A DNA stretch of 64,000 nt from an uncultured Prevotellaceae bacterium. Lineage in GTDB: Bacteria; Bacteroidota; Bacteroidia; Bacteroidales; Muribaculaceae. The position numbers and the translations under genes were made by a program. The notes below the pieces were generated by a model. It was given only the letters and a program-made list of their open reading frames with translations, was not told the DNA's origin and did not search any database. Below, piece by piece: positions 8,666 to 17,321 of the stretch. The stretch covers positions 5,853 to 69,852 of the forward strand of contig CAJLWM010000004.1 of assembly GCA_905210415.1 (NCBI GenBank), in the 5' to 3' direction. Position 1 is the stretch's first letter. Each line of letters begins with the position of its first letter.

Positions 8666-9727
8666 TCACCCACGTGTTTTCAAGATTCTGTCTAAAGCGC
8701 CCCTTTTATACATCTTCTTATAACTAAAGTGGTCGCAAACATAATGCAACGGAACTGCCATCATAGAAATCAACACAAATCCCAATGCAAACGTTCCGAA
8801 CGTGAATGGCAACGAGCTCAAGCACAACATTTGCAGTGTGGGAAAACGAACCAGATACATCTCATAGTTATAGTCGGTCACCGCCGACCATTTAAACAAG
8901 AATGTAAACCTATATGCCACGAACATCACGGCAAGAGGAAGTGCAAAACACGACAACGGACGAAGTTGATATACATAAGATATCAACACCAATAATGCGG
9001 CAGCCGCCAAAAGCACCAACCAACTCTTCAATATCTTGTCGCGGTAGTGATATATCAACACCGGAAAATAGAAATATGCAAGTTCACCAAATATCTGGTG
9101 ATTCAGGTCATAAAATATCTTTTTCTCAGTCAGCGCATATAGCTGCATCGTGGAGATATCCCACAAAAACGAAAATGCCACTATGGGTATCAACACCACC
9201 TTATAGCCGAATTTCTTCACCAACCATGCCACTATCGGCACCGTGAAATAAAACATAATCTCCACCTTCAGCGTCCAAAGCGAAGAGTTGATCCACGGCA
9301 GAGGATTGTCTTCAAATACACCTGGCAAGGTGGGCTGCAGGAAGTTGCCGAAACATAGATTGGCAAACAAATACTTCCACGTCTCTCTATGAGTGAAATA
9401 CTCGTTCCACGGAAGTTTAGTGGCAAAAGCCATCACGATAAATCCCGACAGCACCACAGTGAAATAAGCAGGATAAATTCTCAGGAATCGCTTCAGCGCA
9501 AACACCTTTGCCGATCCCGATCGCTCATAGCTATTATACACCAGCACGCCACTTATTATAAAAAAGCCTTGCACCAAGTATATACCAATAAATGGAGTTT
9601 CTTCTGCACCATTTATCACAAAAAAGTGATTGCAAAGGATGCAGAAGAAAAACAAGTATCTCAGTAACGTAAAACAATTATCCCGACGCACCACGTTTGA
9701 AGCATCGCTGTTTATTTTTTGCCTCAT
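8666..9727 (-). CDS. OafA-like surface polysaccharide acyltransferase
   Basis: 353-residue membrane protein of acyltransferase family 3. The N-terminus shows CFTLLRYLFFFCILCNHFFV with the expected His in helix 1. It is followed by FIISGVLVYNSYERSGSAKVF and a basic RFLRIYPAYF stretch, typical of the O-acetylating OafA branch. About ten transmembrane segments follow. The start codon lies one base after the manC stop, so translation is probably coupled and the substrate may be a glycan made from GDP-mannose. It differs clearly from the two WVDILRG-type paralogs nearby and was probably recruited separately. Confidence 0.87.
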   Translation of the reverse strand: MRQKINSDASNVVRRDNCFTLLRYLFFFCILCNHFFVINGAEETPFIGIYLVQGFFIISGVLVYNSYERSGSAKVFALKRFLRIYPAYFTVVLSGFIVMAFATKLPWNEYFTHRETWKYLFANLCFGNFLQPTLPGVFEDNPLPWINSSLWTLKVEIMFYFTVPIVAWLVKKFGYKVVLIPIVAFSFLWDISTMQLYALTEKKIFYDLNHQIFGELAYFYFPVLIYHYRDKILKSWLVLLAAAALLVLISYVYQLRPLSCFALPLAVMFVAYRFTFLFKWSAVTDYNYEMYLVRFPTLQMLCLSSLPFTFGTFALGFVLISMMAVPLHYVCDHFSYKKMYKRGALDRILKTRG

Positions 9728-9728
9728 C

Positions 9729-10805
9729 TTATAGGTATTCGTCGCCGTAGTTTAGTTTCACTTCGTTTACGTAGACTTTGATTTTCTGTTCTTCCGACTT
9801 CGGCACGATGAGCAGAACATCGTCAGAATCGGCTATTATATAATCGTCGAGACCCGACACCACCACAAGTTTATCGTGCTTCATCGCAACAACGTTGTTG
9901 GTGCTGTCAAACATCAGAGCTTTGCACTTCTGAGTGACATTGCCATCAGCGTTCTTCTCTGAGTTTTCATAGAGCGCGCTCCATGTGCCAAGATCACTCC
10001 AGCCAAATTCCACGCATTCCACATACACGTTAGGAGCCTTCTCCATCACTGCAAAGTCAATGGATATGTTAGGGCATGATGGGAATATGGTCTCAATGAA
10101 CTCTTTTTCGGCTTCGGTGCCAAACTTATCCATTCCGCCATCGAAATAGTCGGTGATCACACTGGCATATTTGCGCAAAGCACTGAGAATGCTCTTCACT
10201 GGCCAGAGGAACATACCCGAATTCCACATAAACTCGCCTGTGGCAAGGAACACCTTTGCCAACTCAAGGTTTGGCTTTTCGGTGAATGTCTTCACCTTCT
10301 TCACAGTGTCTTCGCACTCCTCGCCCACTTGGATGTAGCCGTAGCCCGTTTCGGGGCGATTTGGCTGAATGCCGAGTGTGAGCAGCACGTCGCGGTCTTT
10401 GATAAACTCAAAGCCTCGCAATATGCATTTGCGATATTCTTCCACCTTCATTATCAAGTGGTCGCTTGGAGCCACCATGATCTGTGCATCTGGATTTTTG
10501 GCATATATGTGATATGCAGCCCAAGCGATGCACGGCGCAGTGTTGCGTCGGGCTGGTTCACAAAGTATTTGGTCTGGCTGAAGGTCAGGCAACTGTTCAC
10601 GTATCAGACCGGCGTATTTTTCATTAGTCACAAGCAGGATATTCTCTTTTGGCACGATACCCTGTATTCTGTCGTAACTCATCTGAAGCAATGTGCGTCC
10701 CGTACCAAAGAAATCGATAAACTGTTTCGGAAGGTCTGTGCGGCTGTATGGCCAAAATCTACTTCCTACACCGCCACACATTATCACACAATATCTGTTG
10801 TTCAT
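9729..10805 (-). CDS. manC: Mannose-1-phosphate guanylyltransferase
   Basis: Converts GTP and mannose 1-phosphate to GDP-mannose in the cytosol, the precursor of mannose, fucose and related residues in surface glycans. The 358-residue product carries the nucleotidyltransferase signature at residues 9-28 (MCGGVGSRFWPYSRTDLPKQ) and the downstream ETGYGYI and FTEKPN segments of sugar-nucleotide pyrophosphorylases. It ends after the nucleotidyltransferase and left-handed helix region, without the fused phosphomannose isomerase domain of long AlgA-type proteins; a separate manA lies at 42398-43366. It is the first gene of an operon with two acyltransferases. One copy of an 80-bp repeat lies 88 bp upstream of its ATG. 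Confidence 0.93.
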   Translation of the reverse strand: MNNRYCVIMCGGVGSRFWPYSRTDLPKQFIDFFGTGRTLLQMSYDRIQGIVPKENILLVTNEKYAGLIREQLPDLQPDQILCEPARRNTAPCIAWAAYHIYAKNPDAQIMVAPSDHLIMKVEEYRKCILRGFEFIKDRDVLLTLGIQPNRPETGYGYIQVGEECEDTVKKVKTFTEKPNLELAKVFLATGEFMWNSGMFLWPVKSILSALRKYASVITDYFDGGMDKFGTEAEKEFIETIFPSCPNISIDFAVMEKAPNVYVECVEFGWSDLGTWSALYENSEKNADGNVTQKCKALMFDSTNNVVAMKHDKLVVVSGLDDYIIADSDDVLLIVPKSEEQKIKVYVNEVKLNYGDEYL

Positions 10806-10892
10806 GTATGTTTGTTTTAAAATTATTTGCTAATATAGCAATAAAACGTGATATGCCCAATTAAAGCACATAAAAAAACACGGCATCGGGGA

Positions 10893-10972
10893 TATTCCTC
10901 AACTGTGTAAATCTTTATCCATTTTTATCCGAAATCTGTCTCTGCTGGGTAATCAGCACGACACCAGATATA
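10893..10972. repeat. 80-bp direct repeat, copy A
   Basis: 79 of 80 bases match copy B at 12091-12170 (one T/C difference near position 12 of the unit). The pair brackets the acyltransferase gene at 11075-12070. Copy A lies upstream of manC. On its high-coordinate side (10973-11035) sequence unique to this copy contains, on the minus strand, ACGGGTGTAAGTCCCCGCCG, which resembles conserved group II intron domain I text. That resemblance is from memory and uncertain. Confidence 0.8.
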
Positions 10973-11074
10973 ACCTTCCCAATATTAGGACGGCGGGGAC
11001 TTACACCCGTTATAACACGTTCGTACTGGGCGAACAAAAAAAATCTTGTGGTAAAAAATGGACACATGCGTTTT

Positions 11075-12070
11075 TCATTTCATTCCGAAGCACATTCTCA
11101 ACTCAGCATATTTACTCCGCCCAACCATCTTTGCCACAAGCACAGGACCCAAAACTCCGAATATAATATTCAACGCATAAAAACCCCAAAACAACTCCCG
11201 TCTGCCAAACGATTTCCACAAGACCAGTTCAACAAAACCTTGAAACACCAATGACATCAGATATATTTGATACGAATATCCCCTCCAACTACTTAAAAAA
11301 TTCGGTGCACTTTTCGATATTATTATTCCCAAAGAAACCATCATCACAATACCAGATATCGAGCACAGCAAATCAATTTCATACCATAGACTCACCATAT
11401 AGCAAGCAAGCCCGACCACTAGAGCATAGAAGTTTCCCAGATAATCATACAATTTAAACTTAAAGCTGTATATGCCAAGAAAGAAGAACACTAAAAATTT
11501 ACTCACCCTATTCAAACAAAACACATTCGGTAATTCTATCGGGTCATAACAATACCACAAAACCGTCAATAGCAAAAACACGTTCATAGCCACAACATTT
11601 CTGCAAAGAACCTTATATAATGGGAACATCACCATCATAACAGAGAGAGCCACTAAAAACCACAATTGCACAGTCGGACTTCCTTTAAAATATATTACCG
11701 TTAAAGATTTGAAAAAATAGTTAATAGAAATATCTATAGGTGACTTAACAATCTGATTCATCAACGCCTTTATTGTACAATAAAACAGGCCAAACACGAT
11801 GAACGGAAGCAATAAACGCTTAGCCTTATCTACATATAAGTCTATCGTTTGCCAATCTTTGCAAATTCTACCCAAATATAAAACACCACCAGATATAAAC
11901 ATAAACAATGGCATTCTAAACGGAATAAACATTTCCTGTATATGGTAACACATTATATCTGGCTTTCCTGTAGACAAATCAACAAGCGACACATGCCACA
12001 TAACCACCAACAAAATGTTTACCCCTCTCAATATGTCTACCCAGTCTAAATGAACTGATTTTTTCCCCAT
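11075..12070 (-). CDS. Acyltransferase family 3 between 80-bp direct repeats
   Basis: 331-residue membrane acyltransferase with the helix-1 signature WVDILRGVNILLVVMWHVSL at residues 10-29 and about ten hydrophobic segments. It is a paralog of the protein encoded at 7619-8635; N-terminal and C-terminal blocks are nearly identical. The gene is notably AT-rich compared with the cytoskeletal-type operon upstream. Copy B of an 80-bp repeat ends 21 bp before its ATG and copy A begins about 100 bp after its stop, so gene plus flanks look like an inserted or duplicated cassette. It lies on the same strand as the six-gene operon before it, but probably does not belong to it functionally. Confidence 0.86.
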   Translation of the reverse strand: MGKKSVHLDWVDILRGVNILLVVMWHVSLVDLSTGKPDIMCYHIQEMFIPFRMPLFMFISGGVLYLGRICKDWQTIDLYVDKAKRLLLPFIVFGLFYCTIKALMNQIVKSPIDISINYFFKSLTVIYFKGSPTVQLWFLVALSVMMVMFPLYKVLCRNVVAMNVFLLLTVLWYCYDPIELPNVFCLNRVSKFLVFFFLGIYSFKFKLYDYLGNFYALVVGLACYMVSLWYEIDLLCSISGIVMMVSLGIIISKSAPNFLSSWRGYSYQIYLMSLVFQGFVELVLWKSFGRRELFWGFYALNIIFGVLGPVLVAKMVGRSKYAELRMCFGMK

Positions 12071-12090
12071 TTATATACTCCTTTCTATCT

Positions 12091-12170
12091 TATTCCTCAA
12101 CCGTGTAAATCTTTATCCATTTTTATCCGAAATCTGTCTCTGCTGGGTAATCAGCACGACACCAGATATA
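12091..12170. repeat. 80-bp direct repeat, copy B
   Basis: Second copy of the unit at 10893-10972, with one mismatch. It overlaps the last six codons and the stop of the zinc-ribbon gene (12151-12657), so that protein's C-terminal IYLVSC is encoded by repeat sequence. It lies directly upstream of the acyltransferase gene. Confidence 0.8.
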
Positions 12171-12657
12171 TGAGCAAGATGCCAAGCGCCACCATCACCG
12201 CATACATCCATTTGGCGGCTTTAGCCTTCTTATGCGGCACATATTGCCCCATATTATATCTATAGCTGGGCATATATGGCATTTGCACCGGCTGTTTTTT
12301 CGTCTTTGGTGCCACCCTCGGCGCGTTGCCGTTAGGTGTCTTCCGCGGCGCACCCTGCGGCTGCGGCACTGCCTCTTGTGTGAGTTTGCTGCCGCATACT
12401 GGGCAGAAATTGCAATTATCGCTGATTTTCGCGCCACAATATCGGCAATAGGTCACCGCTGGCGAGGGATTATCCGAAGCCAGTCCGTAGTAGTATTGCC
12501 TCTGAACTCTGTCGGCCTCGGCTGACACAGCATATTCGTGCAGGTTGCCTTGAAACTCCATCAAGCAACACGGACACACCATCACATTGCCTTGCGAAAC
12601 CAGTTCATCGTCAGACAGTTCAATTATTTTTCCACATCGTGGACACCTATATTTCAT
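12151..12657 (-). CDS. Zinc-ribbon protein with C-terminal membrane anchor
   Basis: 168 residues, function unknown. Two metal-binding modules are visible: CPRCG...CPCC at about 4-30 and a zinc ribbon CRYCG...CPVCG at about 71-90. A basic Pro/Lys/Gln-rich linker follows (100-145), then one transmembrane helix at the extreme C-terminus (about 149-167). The protein is therefore probably tail-anchored with the zinc ribbons in the cytosol. It is the last gene of the six-gene operon with the actin-like and tubulin-like proteins, 53 bp after its neighbour, and may be an adaptor at the membrane. Its last residues fall in an 80-bp repeat, so the native C-terminus may have been replaced. Confidence 0.75.
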   Translation of the reverse strand: MKYRCPRCGKIIELSDDELVSQGNVMVCPCCLMEFQGNLHEYAVSAEADRVQRQYYYGLASDNPSPAVTYCRYCGAKISDNCNFCPVCGSKLTQEAVPQPQGAPRKTPNGNAPRVAPKTKKQPVQMPYMPSYRYNMGQYVPHKKAKAAKWMYAVMVALGILLIYLVSC

Positions 12658-12710
12658 TCTCTATTTTTACGTTTTCTACAATCCATTTTCTCGGATTGCG
12701 AAGCTCGCAC

Positions 12711-13835
12711 TTATGCTTCGTAGTGTATAATTGCTTTCACTGCCACATGCCACTTGCCGTTTTCAAAACGCGCTGTGCCATCGCGGTCAGTCACAATGCG
12801 AGTGTTGCCGTTGGAAATCTGTATGGCGTTTCCTGTGCAAGCACGCGCCAGATTTTCGGTAGGCATCATCAGTGCGAAGTGATGAACATCGGCATTGTCA
12901 ATCACCCTGAATGTGCCTGTCAAACCATCAAACGTGCACAACTCATATATTGAGTTGCCCACCTCCATGCCATCGGTGGCGCGCATAAAGTAGTCGTTGG
13001 CATCTGGCTTGGTGAGGAAATACTTTCTTGGCTCCAGCACAGGCTCGCATATCTCAGCCGCGCCTCCATCGTCGTTAAACGATATCGTGCCTTCTGTGCC
13101 ATCAGCCACACGACGTTTGTTCACCTTATACGTCACACGATTAAGGTCGGTGGTGATATTCTTTGAGAACTTCTCAAATTGCGAAGCCATCTTATTATTC
13201 TTATATTCAAGTTCTTTCTTCAGTTCGGTATTTTCGTGGCGAGCCATCCATGCCATATACAGAGCCACAGCCGAAATCAGAAATAGCACTATGTCGATAA
13301 ACATGCTCACACCTCGCGAGCCGCCTTCCTCTGTTCTACCTGCCGAGGCATTGATCACAGCCACTTCATCGTTGTTCATCGTGTCGGCAGGGGCTGCCTC
13401 GCCATCACTTATCGCGGCATCGCCAGGGGCTGTAACAGCAGCAGGAGCCGACTTCTCGGGATGCGATGCAATGTAGGCTTTGAGTGATCGCTCCACAATG
13501 TTTGGCGACGTGTATTCGCTGGCAATGTCCTTCAATTGCTGCATCGTGCCCACATTCGATTCCTTTACTTTCAACACGGAATACACCGATTTCCACTTCC
13601 CGGTTTTATACACCTTGTTAAGGTCGTCGAGCGTGTAGTTTTCTGGCAACTCACTTTCAGCACGTCCATATCTGCCATCAAGCGCCGCATGCTGTCCCAC
13701 TATGGCTATACCACGCTTCCACTGGTTGGCGGTAAGCGGTTTTGCCGACGATGCCGCATCGGCTTGGGCATACATAGCAACGGCGGACATCACGCCCATT
13801 GCTACGGTGAGGACTACTGAAAGAATGCGTCTCAT
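12711..13835 (-). CDS. Single-span membrane protein with coiled coil, cytoskeletal-type operon
   Basis: 374 residues, no family recognised. A signal peptide (MRRILSVVLTVAMGVMSAVA) is followed by a periplasmic region of about 150 residues ending in a low-complexity Ala/Pro/Asp stretch. One transmembrane helix follows at about 177-196 (FIDIVLFLISAVALYMAWMA). Next comes a charged coiled coil at about 198-225 (ENTELKKELEYKNNKMASQF) and a cytosolic C-terminal domain of about 130 residues. The topology suggests a membrane receptor or anchor that could tie the two NTPases of the operon to the inner membrane. It starts 37 bp after the actin-like gene. Confidence 0.72.
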   Translation of the reverse strand: MRRILSVVLTVAMGVMSAVAMYAQADAASSAKPLTANQWKRGIAIVGQHAALDGRYGRAESELPENYTLDDLNKVYKTGKWKSVYSVLKVKESNVGTMQQLKDIASEYTSPNIVERSLKAYIASHPEKSAPAAVTAPGDAAISDGEAAPADTMNNDEVAVINASAGRTEEGGSRGVSMFIDIVLFLISAVALYMAWMARHENTELKKELEYKNNKMASQFEKFSKNITTDLNRVTYKVNKRRVADGTEGTISFNDDGGAAEICEPVLEPRKYFLTKPDANDYFMRATDGMEVGNSIYELCTFDGLTGTFRVIDNADVHHFALMMPTENLARACTGNAIQISNGNTRIVTDRDGTARFENGKWHVAVKAIIHYEA

Positions 13836-13872
13836 AACTCTTCTGAATGTTTAGAATTAATACTTCGGTTTA

Positions 13873-16800
13873 TCAATTAATGCCATATTTACTTATCACC
13901 TCGTGGCATAGGTTGGTGAGCAGATTATGCCGTATGATACCCACAATCGGATAGAAGAAAGGCACATCTTCCACCACATCGGCGTCGCCATAACGCCCAG
14001 TGAGGTTGGTGTTCACTCCTGCTGTAAGATAATTTGCCACGTCGTCGTTGACCACGGCAACAAAAATCTCTTGTACCTTCTTGTCAACACCAAATTCATC
14101 ACACACATCTGGTGATAACAAAGATACAAAGAATTGGTTAAACATCACCACTTTATCAACAATTCTTGCACGAATCTCCTGCTTATTTATGTCGCCAAAC
14201 GTCAGTTCGTCGTTTCCAACCATCGAATAGCAATATTTCAGTTTGTTGATGTTGCGCGGAGCATACATATCACTGTTTTCCTGACCATCCAAGCGTTTGT
14301 TTTCAAGGCGCACACCGCCACGGCATGTAATCTGCTTCGGCTGGTCTTTCTCCACCTTCACGGCAAAGTGTTCAGTGTAGTCCTCACCATACACACGTTC
14401 TATGATGGTCTTTGTGAGGTATTCTATCTGGTCGATTGACCCGATGATATTAAGTATCTTCGAACCCGTGCCGCTGAAATATACCTGTTTAGGCTTAATC
14501 TGATTGCGAGCCTTCATCATATTAGCAATATAGTAAATAATCGCCGAGTAGAAATACATAAACACCAGTCGACGGTATTCATCGTTGCGCAGCAGGGCAT
14601 TATACGAGAACAGTTTGCGATCTATCTCGCGGCGGGTGCGCAGTTCCTCAACATTCTCTATCGAGAATAGGAATGCGTTGATATCCTCGCTTCGTTTGCC
14701 CTTCTTCAAGTCGGTCAGGATGCTATTGAGATAAGCCAAATCGGCGTTTTTGTCAATCAACTTGCTGAAGTAAGCAGTGTAGTGTGCGAGTAGAGGATTG
14801 TTGTCGGCATCGTTCGAAGCAAAACCATCGCCAAACACGGCATCGCCGGCAAAGCGGAACGATGAGATAATCGTTGGCACGGTGCGCATACCATCGTTGG
14901 CGGGTTGATACACCACCACGTCGCTTGTGCCACCGCCTATGTCTATCGACACATAGCTGCTGCCTGCCACCTGCGCGCCAGTATAGTAGAACGCCGGGGC
15001 TATTGATTCGGGATATACTCTAAGGTTGCTTTCACCGCCACCGATGTAGGTGTTGTAGAGCATTGTCCACACATCGTTCAAGCAGCGACGATCGGCACCA
15101 CCCATTGCCACCGGATAGAAGTACACCACTTCTGTGGCTGATAGGTCGGCTCGCTCGAGCAACGCCTTGGCCTTGATAAGAAGCATAATCTCACGCAGAA
15201 ATTCCTGCGAAAGTGTGGTGTTGCCGCTCCACTTCAGCCCAGTGTGTACGCTGTAGCCTTGGAAATATTTTCGTTCGTAGAGGAATGGTATGTTCACGTT
15301 GCGGAACAGTGCGCTGCCAGCCGCATTCTCGTTGGCCGACAATGCTGTGCGCATCGGGAATCCGTAAAGAGTGCCGATATTTCGTGGCACAAACTCCACA
15401 TTCTGGAGCGTTTCTGCCGAATCGAGCGCGCCCTTGCGGAGCAATGTGGCCACCAATGTCTGCGCATCGCTTTCTTCAAATGCAAGTGGCTGCGACTCTC
15501 TGCCCTGTTCAGCATATTCCACATGCGAATTGGTGGTACCGAAATCCACCGCGAATATCATCTTCTTGTCAGATGGCGCATAATCGCCCCACTGCGGCAC
15601 TATCACGCCTGTGAATAATCCCAACTCGCATCGCAGACTCACCTCAACAAAGTCAAACGATCCGTCGACATCGTAGTAGGCTGTCTGGCAGAACGCATTG
15701 TTGGTGCGTGGACCTTCCACCACCGACAATTCCGTCTCATCCATGCCGTTGCGCAAGAAGCGCAGGTGCACTTGTCCGTCGCGCATCTGCGTGAATTGCT
15801 GCACGGTGTAATTATCCTTCTCACCGGTGCGCACAAACGGGAATATTGCTGCCGACATCACACGATGCGCCAATACACGGCCCGTGCCGCGACGCTCATC
15901 AAATTGCCATGCAGCATCTGAGATAGGCAGATAGGTGCGTGTGAGTTCGATATATTTCTTCTTCACCGGTATGCGCAGACTCACAGTCACGCTACCATCA
16001 GTGTTTTCCTCAATGTCGAGCATATTTCTTCCCAACACTCGTTTCGTGAGGTCGTCGCAGTTGAAATACTTGAAGAATGTGGCTGTGAGAGGCAACAGAT
16101 AGCCTTTCTTGGCATATCCGCCGTTGTTCACCAAGTTGCCATCGAAGAAATGGGCATCATCCACCTCGCCGCTAAGCTGCACTATGCTGTCGGTGAGGAA
16201 ATCGGCCGTGGTGACAAACGGATAGCGTATGGCTGTGTCGGGCAATTTGCGCTCATCTATAGGCACGCCGCCAGCCCACACCTCGGTGGAGCTGTCCCAT
16301 ATCTTATCCACATAGCGATATTGGTCAATCTGTCCGTTGAAATTGCCGCGAAGCACCAATGGCAACTTATCATCGTCGGGCTGCTTTCTGGTTGGGGCGA
16401 TCACAAAATCGCTGTCTGCCACGTTTGCCATTATATTGAGGGCACGCTTCATATAGAATTGCGCACCTATCACCGACACGGTTTGGTCGCCAGTGAATGC
16501 GTTGAACGAGCAATCAAGGCGCTCCTTTACCGACATGGCGTTTTCTCGCACCAGCGCCGATGGATTGGGCACTGCAGCGGTGATGCGCTGATATAGTGCC
16601 GGGCGGCTATCGCGCAGACGCTCAAGGCACACAAGCATATAATCATACACTCCGCCCATGCGCTCTCTTAGCACTGGGAATGCATTGAAGAGCAAATACA
16701 TGTAGTAGACAAAATCCTCATCGCGTTCCCACAGATGTCGCACCGACGAATATAGCGATACGCCTTGCTCCACCTTGATGCTCTCAATGTTGCTCAATCC

Positions 16801-17304
16801 AGGCGCTGCCATTGTGAGCGACGACGGCGATGTGCCACCGATTGCCACATTATCCCATATCAGAATATACCAATCGGTGAATATGTCGAAGTTATACACA
16901 GTGTCGCTATCGAGAAACAACTGCAGTGTTTCGCCATACAACCGATGGTCAGGACTGCTTTTCAGCACGTCTAACTGCTCATTGCGGTTCCAGCGCACTA
17001 TGCGCAGATAGTCTTTATGACTCTCGTAGTTAAAAAAGAGTTGCGCCACATCGAGTGCATCCGACACAAGGCGCTCGTTCATCAGCGAACTGCGCAAGCG
17101 CATTGATGCCAACGAGTCGAAGGCATTCTTCACCAAATCGAGTTGAGCAAACGGACTCGGGATGGCTGTGCGCGGACACTCCGACAATCCGCCATTCGGG
17201 TCGCGTATGGCTCGGATATCATCATCAGAATACGGCTCTACTGCCACCCAATCGTCCACATTGGTCTTTGTGGTCTTATTGTTGTATGATAATATATTGC
17301 TCAT
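13873..17304 (-). CDS. Giant actin/Hsp70-fold ATPase, possibly SrfB-like
   Basis: 1143-residue cytosolic protein. The C-terminal half carries the nucleotide-binding motifs of the actin/Hsp70/sugar-kinase fold in the right order: phosphate-1 AVDFGTTNSHVEY (585-597), phosphate-2 SIDIGGGTSDVVVY (786-799) and an adenosine motif FSGTGSKI (943-950). The first 580 residues are a large mixed domain I do not recognise. Size and domain order resemble the poorly understood SrfB family, but no assignment is certain. The gene lies 17 bp after the tubulin-like gene, so the two NTPases are probably made together. ATP-dependent filament formation or a chaperone-like role are both possible. No GHKL or kinase motifs were seen. 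Confidence 0.78.
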   Translation of the reverse strand: MSNILSYNNKTTKTNVDDWVAVEPYSDDDIRAIRDPNGGLSECPRTAIPSPFAQLDLVKNAFDSLASMRLRSSLMNERLVSDALDVAQLFFNYESHKDYLRIVRWNRNEQLDVLKSSPDHRLYGETLQLFLDSDTVYNFDIFTDWYILIWDNVAIGGTSPSSLTMAAPGLSNIESIKVEQGVSLYSSVRHLWERDEDFVYYMYLLFNAFPVLRERMGGVYDYMLVCLERLRDSRPALYQRITAAVPNPSALVRENAMSVKERLDCSFNAFTGDQTVSVIGAQFYMKRALNIMANVADSDFVIAPTRKQPDDDKLPLVLRGNFNGQIDQYRYVDKIWDSSTEVWAGGVPIDERKLPDTAIRYPFVTTADFLTDSIVQLSGEVDDAHFFDGNLVNNGGYAKKGYLLPLTATFFKYFNCDDLTKRVLGRNMLDIEENTDGSVTVSLRIPVKKKYIELTRTYLPISDAAWQFDERRGTGRVLAHRVMSAAIFPFVRTGEKDNYTVQQFTQMRDGQVHLRFLRNGMDETELSVVEGPRTNNAFCQTAYYDVDGSFDFVEVSLRCELGLFTGVIVPQWGDYAPSDKKMIFAVDFGTTNSHVEYAEQGRESQPLAFEESDAQTLVATLLRKGALDSAETLQNVEFVPRNIGTLYGFPMRTALSANENAAGSALFRNVNIPFLYERKYFQGYSVHTGLKWSGNTTLSQEFLREIMLLIKAKALLERADLSATEVVYFYPVAMGGADRRCLNDVWTMLYNTYIGGGESNLRVYPESIAPAFYYTGAQVAGSSYVSIDIGGGTSDVVVYQPANDGMRTVPTIISSFRFAGDAVFGDGFASNDADNNPLLAHYTAYFSKLIDKNADLAYLNSILTDLKKGKRSEDINAFLFSIENVEELRTRREIDRKLFSYNALLRNDEYRRLVFMYFYSAIIYYIANMMKARNQIKPKQVYFSGTGSKILNIIGSIDQIEYLTKTIIERVYGEDYTEHFAVKVEKDQPKQITCRGGVRLENKRLDGQENSDMYAPRNINKLKYCYSMVGNDELTFGDINKQEIRARIVDKVVMFNQFFVSLLSPDVCDEFGVDKKVQEIFVAVVNDDVANYLTAGVNTNLTGRYGDADVVEDVPFFYPIVGIIRHNLLTNLCHEVISKYGIN

Positions 17305-17321
17305 AATTTGTATCTGCTTCT

